Assembly (NCBI RefSeq): GCF_003797825.1
Contig: NZ_RKME01000011.1
Coordinates: forward strand, 62,001-126,000
Direction: 5' to 3'
Source: Gordonia sp. OPL2
Lineage (GTDB): Bacteria; Actinomycetota; Actinomycetes; Mycobacteriales; Mycobacteriaceae
DNA: 64,000 nt
This document shows positions 1-8,216 of the stretch, piece after piece; the first letter of the stretch is position 1; every line of letters begins with the position of its first letter. The position numbers and the translations under genes were made by a program. Under the pieces are notes generated by a model. It worked only from the letters and a program-made list of their open reading frames with translations. It was not told the origin of the DNA and did not search any database.

Positions 1-1035
1 ATGCGCGTGAAGTCTCTCCTCGGCGCTGTCGCCGCATCGGTGCTCATGGCTGCGACCGCGGCCTGCGGATCATCGGAATCGACATCCGTTCCCGTGGAGG
101 GTGACTGGTCCCAGGTGGTGTCGGCGGCGGAGCAGGAGGGCAGCGTCTACCTCTACTCCACCCAGCATCCGGACAATCTCGCCAAGCTGAAGGCCGCATT
201 CGAGGCGAAGTACCCGAAGATCACCCTCGACTACACGCGCGGCACCGACGTTGAGATCAATCCTCGGGTGGAGACCGAGAGCCGAACCGGCAAGGGCACC
301 GCCGACGTTCACATGTCCTCCGACCCGGCGTGGATCACCGCCGCAGCCGAGTCCGGTGCGTATTCGACGCCGATCGTCGGACCCGCTTTCGATGATGCCG
401 CCTACGAGCGCGACAAGAGCATCATCAACGACCGGTTCTTCCTCGTCAGTGCGGCCGTGTTCGCGCTGGGATGGAACACCAATGAACTCCCCGCAGGACT
501 GAAGGCACCGGATGACCTGTTGAGCGAGTCGCTGCGCGGGAAGATCGGCGTCATCAACCCTGCCGGGTTCGCCGCTGTCGTCGACGAGTACCGGTTCTTC
601 GACAAGAACTGGGGTTCGGACTTCAACGCACGCCTCGCCGCACTGAATCCCCGCGTGTATCCGAGCGCACTCGGTGTCGCGCAGGCGTTGAACTCCGGTG
701 AGATCGCTGCGACGCCGATGGTGCAGCCGCTCGTGCGTGAACAGGCCGCCGGAGCACCCGTCGGCTGGATTCTGCCGAAACCTGCTTGGGGAACACCGTG
801 GTACAGCCACGTACTCAGCGCGGCACCGCACCCCAACGCCGCACAGGTGCTGGCGGACTTCCTGGTAACGAAAGAAGGCCAGACCGCATTGTCGACCGGT
901 TACGCGTCGGCGCTACCCGACATCCCTGGAGCAGTCGCGCGTGCGCAGGATATCCCGCTGCCCGACACTGCGACGCTCACCCCGGGGTCGATCACGAGGT
1001 TCCAGCAGGACTGGCGGGCCTCGTTCACCCCGTGA
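1..1035 (+). CDS. ABC transporter substrate-binding lipoprotein (iron(III)/family 1-like)
   Basis: Predicted periplasm-side, membrane-anchored binding protein of 344 aa that would capture a small solute for an ABC importer. The N-terminus is a typical lipoprotein signal: basic start, hydrophobic run 6-18, and a lipobox-like TAAC with Cys22 followed by GSSES. The -3 residue is Thr rather than Leu/Val, so the lipobox is slightly off consensus. The mature part, from about residue 47 (GSVYLYSTQ), resembles the FbpA/FutA-like solute-binding fold, but similar proteins also bind organic acids, so iron should not be assumed. No permease or ATPase follows; the rest of the transporter may lie upstream of the window. 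The downstream SnoaL-like genes run in the same direction and suggest the ligand is the substrate of that catabolic cluster. The ATG is the first base of the window, so promoter and RBS are not visible. Confidence 0.8.
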   Translation: MRVKSLLGAVAASVLMAATAACGSSESTSVPVEGDWSQVVSAAEQEGSVYLYSTQHPDNLAKLKAAFEAKYPKITLDYTRGTDVEINPRVETESRTGKGTADVHMSSDPAWITAAAESGAYSTPIVGPAFDDAAYERDKSIINDRFFLVSAAVFALGWNTNELPAGLKAPDDLLSESLRGKIGVINPAGFAAVVDEYRFFDKNWGSDFNARLAALNPRVYPSALGVAQALNSGEIAATPMVQPLVREQAAGAPVGWILPKPAWGTPWYSHVLSAAPHPNAAQVLADFLVTKEGQTALSTGYASALPDIPGAVARAQDIPLPDTATLTPGSITRFQQDWRASFTP

Positions 1036-1108
1036 GGGGCATACGTGCGGCAGCCAGGTGAGCCGAGTCCTCTGGTGGAGCCGTCCGATCAGGAAAGGAA
1101 ATAACACG

Positions 1109-1591
1109 ATGGAAAGAATGATCACACCGGTTATCGACGACCGGGTGGCCATCGAGGACGTGCTCTACCGCTATGCATCCGCGGTCGACTCCGCCCAGAT
1201 GGACCAACTGCACGACGTGCTGCACCCCGACATCTGGGCCCAGTACGGTAACGCCGACCCGGTGCAGGGCGCCGACACGGTGATCGGGTGGATGACCGAC
1301 TTCACCAAGACCTGCGAGTGGCAGCACCACATGCTCAGCGTCTATCACGTCGATATCGACGGCGACCTCGCGAACGCCCTCGTGTACCACAATTCATACG
1401 AGAAGTTCGCAGGCGATGACGACGTGTGCTACCTGATCGCGCGGTATCACAACGAGCTGACCCGGCACGAGGGCACATGGAAGATCTCTCGCCTCGTCTT
1501 CGAGATCGTCTGGGGCGAAAAGCGTCCCGCCAACACCGAGTACATCACGGCAGTTGGCGGTCGCGGACCAGCAGTCCCGGGATGGCCGTGA
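1109..1591 (+). CDS. SnoaL-like / NTF2-fold protein (copy 1)
   Basis: A 160-aa member of the small alpha+beta barrel SnoaL/NTF2 family, which includes cyclases, dehydratases, isomerases and subunits of ring-hydroxylating oxygenases. Visible hallmarks are the N-terminal helix IEDVLYRYASAVD, then D-x-WAQYGN and WQHHMLSVY, and a C-terminal W-K-I-S strand. It starts at ATG 1109, placed 9 bases after a purine-rich AGGAAAGGA. It is closely related to the protein at 8933-9439 (shared WAQYGN and WQ(H/Q)H motifs), so the two are likely paralogues at the two ends of the cluster. First of three consecutive SnoaL-like genes spaced 40-55 bases apart. The substrate cannot be read from the sequence. Confidence 0.8.
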   Translation: MERMITPVIDDRVAIEDVLYRYASAVDSAQMDQLHDVLHPDIWAQYGNADPVQGADTVIGWMTDFTKTCEWQHHMLSVYHVDIDGDLANALVYHNSYEKFAGDDDVCYLIARYHNELTRHEGTWKISRLVFEIVWGEKRPANTEYITAVGGRGPAVPGWP

Positions 1592-1643
1592 GCTGAGTCC
1601 TGTTTCACCACACACCGTTGTCGGGGACCGAGAGGAGATAAAG

Positions 1644-2114
1644 ATGACCATCGAGGAAATGCTCGAGATCGAGACCATCAAGCAGCTCCGCATCCGAGGT
1701 TCGGCCTACCTCGACGCGGGCAAACTCGACGAACTCGTCGAGTTGTACCACCCTGACGCCGTCTGCGAGTTCGGCCCGTACGGGAGTTGGACCGACCGCA
1801 ACGAGTTCGCGTCGAACTTCGCCGAGGCCGAGAAGCCCTTCTACGCAAGCGGATACTTCTCCAATCTGCATGTGGTGGTGAACCACGTCGTCGAGCTGAC
1901 CGGCGACGACACCGCCACCGGTCTGGTGTACCTGCTGGACTTCGTCACCGGCGACCAGATGCGTGAGGGCGGCAACCCTCTGTACTGGCTCGGCGTCTAC
2001 GAGGAGTCATACGCGCGCACCGACGAAGGATGGAAGATCCTCCGCCAGAGCCTCAACTTCATCTGGCCGCAGCGCATGCTCGGCGACGGCTTCCTGGATC
2101 GCCAGGCCGGATGA
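1644..2114 (+). CDS. SnoaL-like / NTF2-fold protein (copy 2)
   Basis: A 156-aa SnoaL/NTF2-like protein. The family pattern is clear: helix IETIKQLRIRGSAYLDAG, an acidic-hydrophobic stretch YHPDAVCEFGPYG, then NLHVVVNHVVEL, and the closing strand GWKILRQSLNFIWPQ. The start at ATG 1644 is set by the RBS AGAGGAGA about 6 bases upstream; an in-frame upstream extension would overlap the previous gene and lacks a family match. Second of three tandem SnoaL-like genes, probably one mRNA with its neighbours. Members of this fold act as dehydratases, isomerases or hydroxylase partners; which applies here is unknown. Confidence 0.8.
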   Translation: MTIEEMLEIETIKQLRIRGSAYLDAGKLDELVELYHPDAVCEFGPYGSWTDRNEFASNFAEAEKPFYASGYFSNLHVVVNHVVELTGDDTATGLVYLLDFVTGDQMREGGNPLYWLGVYEESYARTDEGWKILRQSLNFIWPQRMLGDGFLDRQAG

Positions 2115-2154
2115 CCCCCTAGACCCTCATCGATCACCGGAACGGAATGACACC

Positions 2155-2595
2155 ATGACAATTCAATCGATCCAGGTCGACCGCACCGCCGATGTCGAGG
2201 ACATCCGGATGCTGTCGGCTCGGTACGCACGCGGCCTTGACACCTTCGACATGGACGCACTGATGGAACCGTATGCGCCTGACGCGGTCTTCGATGCCGG
2301 ACCCATGGGTCTCGAAAGCTACGCGGGCACCGATGCGATCCGGGAGTTCTTCGCCCACAACCAGGAAGTGATGGCAGATCAGATGCATCTGTTCAGCAAC
2401 TTCATCATCGAGTTCGACGGCGACGACGCCGCGCATGGCAGCAACTATCTCCTGCAGGACGGCCACAACAAGGACGGCGCCACCGTCAAATGCTTCTGCA
2501 TGAACACCGACACCTACCGTCGCACCGCCGACGGGTGGCGCATCGCCACCCGACGCATCAGCCCGCTGATGCCGCCGCAACTCGACGCGTACTGA
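2155..2595 (+). CDS. SnoaL-like / NTF2-fold protein (copy 3)
   Basis: A 146-aa SnoaL/NTF2-like protein and the third in the tandem run. It shows VEDIRMLSARYARGLDTFD, YAPDAVFDAGPMG, the His-containing DQMHLFSNFII and the terminal GWRIATRRISPLMP strand. ATG 2155 follows CGGAATGACACC; the RBS is weak, suggesting translational coupling to the upstream gene, whose stop lies 40 bases away. The three tandem copies are clearly diverged from one another, so this is not a recent amplification. They more likely form different catalytic or structural subunits. Function unknown. Confidence 0.78.
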   Translation: MTIQSIQVDRTADVEDIRMLSARYARGLDTFDMDALMEPYAPDAVFDAGPMGLESYAGTDAIREFFAHNQEVMADQMHLFSNFIIEFDGDDAAHGSNYLLQDGHNKDGATVKCFCMNTDTYRRTADGWRIATRRISPLMPPQLDAY

Positions 2596-2657
2596 AAGAC
2601 GGTCGCCGGCGGTCACGAGCACACCGTGAGCGCCGGCGACGTCGTAGGAGCAGATCC

Positions 2658-4598
2658 ATGTCACCGAACAGTCAGTTCCCCGAAGTCTTCTCGCCCCTGC
2701 AACTGGGGGACATCTCGCTCAAGAACCGCCTCGTTGCTTTGCCTGCAGGTACAAGCCTCGTCGAGGGCGGCGTCCCCACGCATGGCGACGTGGAGCATTT
2801 CGACCGTCTCGCCGCCGGTGGAGTCGGTTTGATCGTCGGCGGTGCGACCGTGGTGCACCCCACGACCACGCTTCGGTCTCGCAAACTCGTGGAGGCCTAC
2901 CAGGAGGCCGTGATCCCGGCAACGGCCGAAAAGGTCGCAGCCGTGCATCGGCACGGTGCGCGGATGATCACCCAACTGGTCCACCTCGGCAGGGAGTTCA
3001 TCGGGGGCGAGTCCGACTCACCACCCGTTGCGCCGTCGCCGATCAAGACGGTTCGCGACGCCTATCCGCCGCACGAGCTGTCGATCGGCGAGATCGAGGA
3101 CATCGTCGAGGGGTGGCGGCTGTCGGCGGAGAACCTGATGGCGGCGGGCGTGGACGGACTCGAGATCCATGCCGCTCACGGATATCTGGTCGCGCAGTTC
3201 ATGTCGCCGCTGACCAACCGTCGCGACGACTGCTTCGGCGGGACATTCGAGAACAGGATGCGCTTCGGCCGGATGGTGGTGGAGGCGATGCGGTCGGCAA
3301 TGCCGCCCGGCAAGGCGCTCGGCGTCCGGCTCAGCGGGGAGGAGGAGATCCCCGGCGGAATGACCATCGACGACTGCGTCCCGATCGCCGAATACTTCGC
3401 CAGCCTCGGCGTGGACTACCTCAGTATCACTCACGGCACCCGTGGTTCGTACGTCAAGGACTCGACACAGCCGGACGCGGTCGCGGTTCCCTCGGCGTCG
3501 CGCATACGAGCGGCGACCGGGCTGACTACGTTGGTGGGACAGCGAATCCGAGATGCGGCCACAGCAGAACACATCATCAAACACGGGCATGCCGATCTCG
3601 TCGGCATGGCGCGCGCGTTGATCGCAGACCCGGAGCTACCCAACAAGTCTGCCGGCAACCGCCTGCGGGAGATCCGCGGGTGTCTGGGTGTCAACCAGGA
3701 TTGTCGGGCGTTCGATCCTCACCTGCATTGTGCGGTCAACGCCGAGGTCGGTCGGGGGCGCCATCCGAATGTGGGTTCGGTGGCCACCTCACCGAAGGAC
3801 GTCTACATCATCGGTGGTGGTCCGGCCGGTCTCGAGGCAGCACGCGTCGCGGCCGAGCGGGGTCACCGGGTGTCGGTGTTCGAGAAGACGCCTGAGCTCG
3901 GCGGCTCGGTGCGGACCGCGGCCGCATCACCACATCGCAGCTCGCTCATCGATGTCATCGACTACCTGGGCAGCGAGATGCGCCGCCTCAAGGTCGACGT
4001 GAATCTCGCAGCGGGGATCAGCGCCGATGATCTCGCCGAGATCCGGTCCATCGCAGATCATGTCGTGCTGGCGACCGGATCGGTCGCCGCGCCACCGCCG
4101 CTCTGGCTCGATGGCTGCGTCACTGCGACGGTGGATGAGGTGATCGTCGGCGATCCACTCGGCGTCGACGTGCGCGACGTCGTCGTGGTCGACGACGGGG
4201 ACGGCTTCTGGCCCGCGTACAACGCCGCCGAGGCCTTGGCCGCACGCGGTTGGCGTGTGACGCTGACGACCCCGTTGACAGCGCTCTGCTCGCGTGTCCC
4301 CGCGGAGAGTGCAGGTCCGCTCCTGCGACGACTCGGATCTGCCGGAGTGCGCCTGCGGGTTGCGCATTCGCTGACCCCGGTGACGGGTTCGGGTGCGCTC
4401 GAACTTGAGCCGGTCTTCGGGGGAGAGTCGACAGTGTTGCCCGAATCGCTTGTGGTCTGGCATCAGTCGCGCGTTCCGGTCCTCGATCTCGGAGTCACCA
4501 GCGCAGAGAAGTCGCTCGACGTGATCGGCGACTGCGTGACACCCCGCCGGATCGGGCACGCGATCGCCGAGGGCTACCGGGTCGGGGCCGAGATCTGA
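2658..4598 (+). CDS. Old yellow enzyme / 2,4-dienoyl-CoA reductase-like flavoprotein
   Basis: A 646-aa NADH:flavin oxidoreductase with two parts: an FMN-binding TIM barrel (about 1-340) and an FAD/NAD(P)-binding module (about 380-646, GGGPAGLEAAR near 385). The barrel has the family HAAHGYL and SPLTNRRDD motifs. Such enzymes reduce C=C bonds conjugated to a thioester or ketone. In classical members (E. coli FadH) a 4Fe-4S cluster sits between the domains on C-x2-C-x3-C-x11-C. Here the segment from residue 342 reads CLGVNQDC followed by a later Cys, so the second ligand is Val and the cluster may be absent or altered. The C-terminal half ends early compared with FadH (about 670 aa). ATG 2658 was chosen because the family match begins here. 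Same operon as the SnoaL-like genes and the following SDR. Confidence 0.85.
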   Translation: MSPNSQFPEVFSPLQLGDISLKNRLVALPAGTSLVEGGVPTHGDVEHFDRLAAGGVGLIVGGATVVHPTTTLRSRKLVEAYQEAVIPATAEKVAAVHRHGARMITQLVHLGREFIGGESDSPPVAPSPIKTVRDAYPPHELSIGEIEDIVEGWRLSAENLMAAGVDGLEIHAAHGYLVAQFMSPLTNRRDDCFGGTFENRMRFGRMVVEAMRSAMPPGKALGVRLSGEEEIPGGMTIDDCVPIAEYFASLGVDYLSITHGTRGSYVKDSTQPDAVAVPSASRIRAATGLTTLVGQRIRDAATAEHIIKHGHADLVGMARALIADPELPNKSAGNRLREIRGCLGVNQDCRAFDPHLHCAVNAEVGRGRHPNVGSVATSPKDVYIIGGGPAGLEAARVAAERGHRVSVFEKTPELGGSVRTAAASPHRSSLIDVIDYLGSEMRRLKVDVNLAAGISADDLAEIRSIADHVVLATGSVAAPPPLWLDGCVTATVDEVIVGDPLGVDVRDVVVVDDGDGFWPAYNAAEALAARGWRVTLTTPLTALCSRVPAESAGPLLRRLGSAGVRLRVAHSLTPVTGSGALELEPVFGGESTVLPESLVVWHQSRVPVLDLGVTSAEKSLDVIGDCVTPRRIGHAIAEGYRVGAEI

Positions 4599-4634
4599 CG
4601 GCCTGCCCAGCACTACGACATGGAAGGAGACAAG

Positions 4635-5417
4635 GTGTCGGAGTTCGCAGGCGTGTTCGCCGTGGTGACCGGAGCAGGATCGGGTATCGGTGCTGCGACC
4701 GCTCGTGCCCTGGCCGAGCGTGGAGCTGAACGCGTCTACCTGCTCGACGTGGTCGAAGAGGCAGTAGACGCAGTGGCCCGGGACATCCCCGCCTCGATCG
4801 CGTTGGCAGTGGATGTGTCGGACCCGGGACTCGTGGCGAAAGCGTTCGACACCGTGGTGGCTGACTGCGGCCGAATCGATGTGGTGGTCCACGCGGCAGG
4901 CATCGACGACCCGGTCAGCAAGCAATGGATCGCCGAAGCCGGCGACACGGGTGAACCTGTCGATGTCATCGGGCGCCTGACCGACGACATGTGGCGACGG
5001 GTGATGGCGATCAATCTCGACGGGACGTTTCACGTCCTGCGTGAAGCCGTGCGGGTGATGCGCGGCCGCGGTGGTGGTTCGGTCGTCACTGTCGGGTCGT
5101 CGTCGGCCTTCGACACCCTCATCGGCTATCCCCATTACTCAGCATCGAAGGCGGCCGTCCACGCATTGACCCAGTCGGTGGCCAAAGAGGTTCTGCCGTT
5201 CGGAATCCGGGTGAACACGGTGGCACCTGGTCCGGTCGACACCGGTATGGCCGCACGGACTCCGGCCCCTGTGCGGGCGTCGATGGCAGCCGGCCCTGCA
5301 CGCGGATACGCCTCCCCGGAGGAACTGGCCGATACGATCCTCTATCTGGCGTCTGCCGGCGCGGCCAACGTCGTGGGGGCAGTGGTGCTGAGCAACGGCG
5401 GGCGATTCACGGTCTGA
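4635..5417 (+). CDS. Short-chain dehydrogenase/reductase (SDR)
   Basis: A 260-aa classical SDR, an NAD(P)-dependent oxidoreductase acting on alcohols, ketones or 3-hydroxyacyl groups. The cofactor motif TGAGSGIG lies at the N-terminus, the catalytic Ser in VGSSSAF, and the YxxxK pair in HYSASKAAV; the C-terminal PGPVDTGM is also typical. GTG 4635 is taken as start because GAAGGAGA ends 4 bases before it; the in-frame ATG at 4620 contains that RBS rather than following one. It closes the left-hand plus-strand operon and is followed by the convergent TetR gene after 21 bases. Likely acts on the same intermediate series as the preceding reductase. Confidence 0.85.
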   Translation: MSEFAGVFAVVTGAGSGIGAATARALAERGAERVYLLDVVEEAVDAVARDIPASIALAVDVSDPGLVAKAFDTVVADCGRIDVVVHAAGIDDPVSKQWIAEAGDTGEPVDVIGRLTDDMWRRVMAINLDGTFHVLREAVRVMRGRGGGSVVTVGSSSAFDTLIGYPHYSASKAAVHALTQSVAKEVLPFGIRVNTVAPGPVDTGMAARTPAPVRASMAAGPARGYASPEELADTILYLASAGAANVVGAVVLSNGGRFTV

Positions 5418-5438
5418 CCGGATCAGACAACGGGCCGA

Positions 5439-6065
5439 TCACTCTCGAGCGACCATCCGGAGAACACTGTCGGAGACCTGTCGGGTGAGGTCGTCGAGCG
5501 ACAGCGGACCGCCGGGGCGGTACCACCGCCAGACACTGACCACGACACCGAGGACCAGGCGGGCGTACAAGACCGGATCGCCGTCGACGAAGACGCCGCT
5601 GTCCATTCCGCGTTTGATCAATGCGGCCCAGTTCTTCTCGATCTCGGCGACGACCTCACGGGAACGAAGCCGCTCGGCCTCCTCTTTGTCGGACTGGCGA
5701 GGAGTGCTGAGGATGTCCATGTGGTTCTGCAGGATTCGACGCTGTAGGGCATCGATGGGCTCGCCGGCGAGGGAGGCGGCCACTGCTGCGCGCAGGGCGC
5801 CCTCGGGGTCTGTGATCCCGGCGATCCCGGCCTGGAAGCGGCCGACCGAGTCGGTCAACTCGAGCCGCATGATGGTGAGGAGACAGTGGGCTTTCGACTC
5901 GAAGTAATGGTAGAGGGCCGTCTGGCCGATGCCCACCTCGCCGGCGACGGACGCCCACTTGGTGTGTTCGTAGCCGACCTTGCCGAACTGTTCGATGGCG
6001 ACGGTGAGGATTCGTGCGCGCTTGGAGCGGGGGCCGTCCTCGCGCACCTCGGTGGCCACAGGCAT
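5439..6065 (-). CDS. TetR/AcrR-family transcriptional regulator
   Basis: A 208-aa one-component repressor with an N-terminal helix-turn-helix (about 16-62; TKWASVAGEVGIGQTALYHYFESK) and a larger ligand-binding helical part. A strong RBS (AGAAGGAGG) precedes ATG 6065. It is the last gene of a minus-strand run that also contains the SnoaL, EthD and acyl-CoA dehydrogenase genes, and a palindromic box lies between it and the dehydrogenase stop. The same box occurs twice in the divergent promoter at 8056-8216, so this protein is the best candidate for the cluster-wide repressor. By analogy with FadR/KstR2-type regulators the inducer may be an acyl-CoA pathway intermediate; that is inference. Confidence 0.85.
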   Translation of the reverse strand: MPVATEVREDGPRSKRARILTVAIEQFGKVGYEHTKWASVAGEVGIGQTALYHYFESKAHCLLTIMRLELTDSVGRFQAGIAGITDPEGALRAAVAASLAGEPIDALQRRILQNHMDILSTPRQSDKEEAERLRSREVVAEIEKNWAALIKRGMDSGVFVDGDPVLYARLVLGVVVSVWRWYRPGGPLSLDDLTRQVSDSVLRMVARE

Positions 6066-6107
6066 GGCTACCTCCTTCTGCTGTCGATTGCCGCAGTATA
6101 CGTCCAG

Positions 6108-6120
6108 TGAGGTGAATTCG
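6108..6120 (+). promoter_or_regulatory. Candidate TetR operator, copy 3 (autoregulatory)
   Basis: TGAGGTGAATTCG lies 43 bases upstream of the TetR start codon, between it and the preceding gene. It matches 10 of 13 positions of the box TGAAGTGAGTTCA found (as its complement) at 8092-8104. The box is an imperfect inverted repeat (TGAAnnnnnTTCA), the usual shape of a TetR-dimer site. Confidence 0.45.
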
Positions 6121-6122
6121 GG

Positions 6123-7280
6123 TCAGGCTACTCCGGAGCGGTCCGGAAAAGCCAACGCCGCGATGCGTTGTCGGTGCGCGAACGGACCGTCGAGCAGACT
6201 CTCGTTGGTGAGGACGCGCCGGTAATAGCTGTGCGCCGGATGTTCCCAGGTGAATCCGATCCCGCCGTGCAACTGGATGGCCTCGGTGGCCACCCTGACA
6301 GCGGCGTCGCCCGTCACCGCCCCGGCGACGGAAGCAGCAACCTCCAGCCGTGCGAGAGCGGACGCGTCGGCACAGTCCGACGAATCGGACAATGCGGCAG
6401 CGTAACGAGCCGCAGACCGGGCTCGCTCGACATCGAGGAACATGTCGGCCAAACGGTGTTTGATCGCCTGGAACGACGCGATGGTCCGTCCGAACTGCTG
6501 CCGGGACTTCGTGTAGTCACACGTCATCTCGAACAACCGGTCGGCGATGCCGACGTTTTCTGCGGCGAGAGCGATGATTCCGCGTGTCCGGAGATATCTG
6601 ATCACGGCCTCGTGATCGCCGGAAGCCGTCAGCAATGCCGCCGAGGCTCCGGCACATCGGAGTTCTGCCCGAGGTCGCGTCGGATCTATCGACGTCAGCC
6701 TGGTGACTTGTGCACCGCCACCTATCTGAACTGCGAACAGTGCACGGCCGGAGTCGATCTCGGCGGTCACGATGGCGACGTCGGCGCTCGGGATATCGAT
6801 GAGGCGCGTGGTGCCGTCGACTGTCCACCCGGAGGAGGACCCCGAGGCCGTGAGCTGGTCGGAGGCAGTCGTCAACGGCGACGTTGTGACTATCGCTCGT
6901 CCGCTCAACGCGTCGCGACGCAGATCCGCGACATCGGATCCCGCATCGGTCAGCAACGCGGGCGCGCCGAGCACTGCCGAGGCCAGGACGGGTTCCGGCC
7001 TCAGTGCCCGCCCACATTCCTCGACGACGGCGCACAGGTAGCGGAATCCGAAACCCAGGCCACCGAACGTCTCCGGCGCCGTCATGGTGGTCACCGCGAT
7101 CGAGTCGGTGAGTTGGCGCCAGACCTCCGCGGAGAACCCCTGCACGGTGTCGGCGACACGTCGAACATCCTCGATGTCACCGGCCGACGCGAGGAGTTCG
7201 CGTACTGCCGAGCGGAGGTCGGTCTCCTCGTCGTCGGGAAGGACGTGGACCGAGTTGTCGACCGCCCACGTCGCGGTCAC
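6123..7280 (-). CDS. Acyl-CoA dehydrogenase family protein (FadE-like)
   Basis: A 385-aa FAD enzyme predicted to introduce an alpha-beta double bond into an acyl-CoA. Family features are MTAPETFGGLGFGFRYLCAVVEECG in the N-terminal half, the middle beta domain, and the C-terminal helical part with SFQAIKHRLADMFLDVE, AIQLHGGIGFTWEHPAHSYYRR. It belongs to the shorter actinobacterial FadE group with the GFTWEHP signature. The GTG start at 7280 overlaps the stop of the upstream EthD-like gene by 4 bases (GTGA), which implies translational coupling; a longer upstream extension would run through that gene. Product feeding into the SDR and reductase of the same cluster is plausible but not shown. Confidence 0.85.
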   Translation of the reverse strand: MTATWAVDNSVHVLPDDEETDLRSAVRELLASAGDIEDVRRVADTVQGFSAEVWRQLTDSIAVTTMTAPETFGGLGFGFRYLCAVVEECGRALRPEPVLASAVLGAPALLTDAGSDVADLRRDALSGRAIVTTSPLTTASDQLTASGSSSGWTVDGTTRLIDIPSADVAIVTAEIDSGRALFAVQIGGGAQVTRLTSIDPTRPRAELRCAGASAALLTASGDHEAVIRYLRTRGIIALAAENVGIADRLFEMTCDYTKSRQQFGRTIASFQAIKHRLADMFLDVERARSAARYAAALSDSSDCADASALARLEVAASVAGAVTGDAAVRVATEAIQLHGGIGFTWEHPAHSYYRRVLTNESLLDGPFAHRQRIAALAFPDRSGVA

Positions 7281-7633
7281 GATGCGGGCCGCTCGGGGAC
7301 GAGGGTCACGCGCTCGACCGGGTAGGTGTCGAAATGGCTGATGAAGCCGACGTTGTCGGCGACGGCCTCGGCCCATTCGGCTGTCGTCGACAGCTGGGCG
7401 AATGCGTCGGCGGACTCGAAACACATGACCGCGAACGCATCCGGACGGGGCGCACTGTTGCCGTCGCGCTGCGGATCGGTGTTCAGGAAGGCGTAGTACC
7501 AGGCGACTCCGGGAATCCTCTTGCCGATCCCGACGTGATGATCGAGATAGTGCGCACGGAACTCCTCGGGAGTGGTTCCGGCCCATCGGTACAGGCCGAA
7601 GAGTACGACGGGCTGATTGTCATTGGGGGGCAT
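7277..7633 (-). CDS. EthD-domain protein (copy 1)
   Basis: A 118-aa small protein of the EthD family (ferredoxin-like alpha+beta dimer fold). It opens with VVLFGLYRWAGTTPEEFRAHYLDHH and has the later AVMCFESADAFAQL segment. EthD itself is needed for the ethyl-tert-butyl-ether P450 system but its biochemical role is unclear; relatives occur as isomerase-like or protective partners in aromatic and terpenoid catabolism. Its stop overlaps the acyl-CoA dehydrogenase start by 4 bases. The sequence DPDAFAVMTFESA in the protein at 8622-8933 is nearly the same, so the two are paralogues transcribed from opposite arms of the cluster. Confidence 0.75.
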   Translation of the reverse strand: MPPNDNQPVVLFGLYRWAGTTPEEFRAHYLDHHVGIGKRIPGVAWYYAFLNTDPQRDGNSAPRPDAFAVMCFESADAFAQLSTTAEWAEAVADNVGFISHFDTYPVERVTLVPERPAS

Positions 7634-7668
7634 CGTGAGTCTCTCCTGGGTGGAATGTGGTCGGTGAG

Positions 7669-8055
7669 TCAGGCAAGCGACGAGCTGAGTGAGTCGACCG
7701 CGTATCGGAGTCGATCGTCGGGTCCGCGTCGGTAGACGATCGAGTACTTTCCCTCATCGCGGATGGGTTGGCCGTCCGGGCCGGTCAGTTCCATGCGGTA
7801 GCTGCCGAGCTCGACGACGAGCGCAGGCTGGTCCTCCACGATCCGGTCGGTGGTCATCTCCGCTGATCGGAAGCCGTTGTCGAAGAACGTCTTCCACCAT
7901 TGGCCGAGGGCTTCCCGGCCGACGACGGCGGGACCGCCCGGTGCGAGGAGCGCTCCGTCCTCGGTGTAGCAGTCGAGTACGCCGTTGACGTCCTGTGCGT
8001 CGAGTGCCGCGATCAGTCGCCGGTTGAAGTCGTCGATGTCGTCCTGGGTGCTCAT
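7669..8055 (-). CDS. SnoaL-like / NTF2-fold protein (copy 4)
   Basis: A 128-aa protein of the SnoaL/ketosteroid-isomerase-like DUF4440 type: helix DDIDDFNRRLIAALDAQDV, then DCYTEDGALLAPGGPAVVGREAL, and a C-terminal KYSIVYRRGPDDRLRYAVDS. It is clearly related to the divergent neighbour at 8217-8609 (shared D-x-V/A-LLxPG, TTD, and KYxIVYRR motifs), as if a gene pair arose by inverted duplication around the shared promoter. ATG 8055 is preferred over upstream starts because the family match begins there. First gene of the minus-strand operon that continues into the EthD, dehydrogenase and TetR genes. Confidence 0.75.
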   Translation of the reverse strand: MSTQDDIDDFNRRLIAALDAQDVNGVLDCYTEDGALLAPGGPAVVGREALGQWWKTFFDNGFRSAEMTTDRIVEDQPALVVELGSYRMELTGPDGQPIRDEGKYSIVYRRGPDDRLRYAVDSLSSSLA

Positions 8056-8091
8056 GGTCGAAGTACTCCCGGTGGTCGCAAGAAAACAAAA

Positions 8092-8104
8092 TGAACTCAC
8101 TTCA
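8092..8104 (-). promoter_or_regulatory. Candidate TetR operator, copy 1
   Basis: The plus strand reads TGAACTCACTTCA, an imperfect palindrome 37 bases upstream of the minus-strand SnoaL-like start codon. A 15-base version (to 8106) recurs at 8184-8198 with one mismatch. The position suits repression of the leftward promoter. Confidence 0.5.
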
Positions 8105-8183
8105 ATATGCGCATGCACACGCGTGTTCGTCAAGGTTCGGATTGGTCCGTGATGGAAGACCGCCGTTGACTAAGGGAAAAACC

Positions 8184-8196
8184 TGAACTAACTTCA
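8184..8196 (+). promoter_or_regulatory. Candidate TetR operator, copy 2
   Basis: The plus strand reads TGAACTAACTTCA, 20 bases upstream of the plus-strand SnoaL-like start at 8217 and partly next to its RBS (GGAAGGAG). It is 12/13 identical to copy 1 in the same orientation. The two boxes each sit close to one of the two divergent genes. Confidence 0.5.
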
Positions 8197-8216
8197 ATTC
8201 ATCGGAAGGAGTTCAG

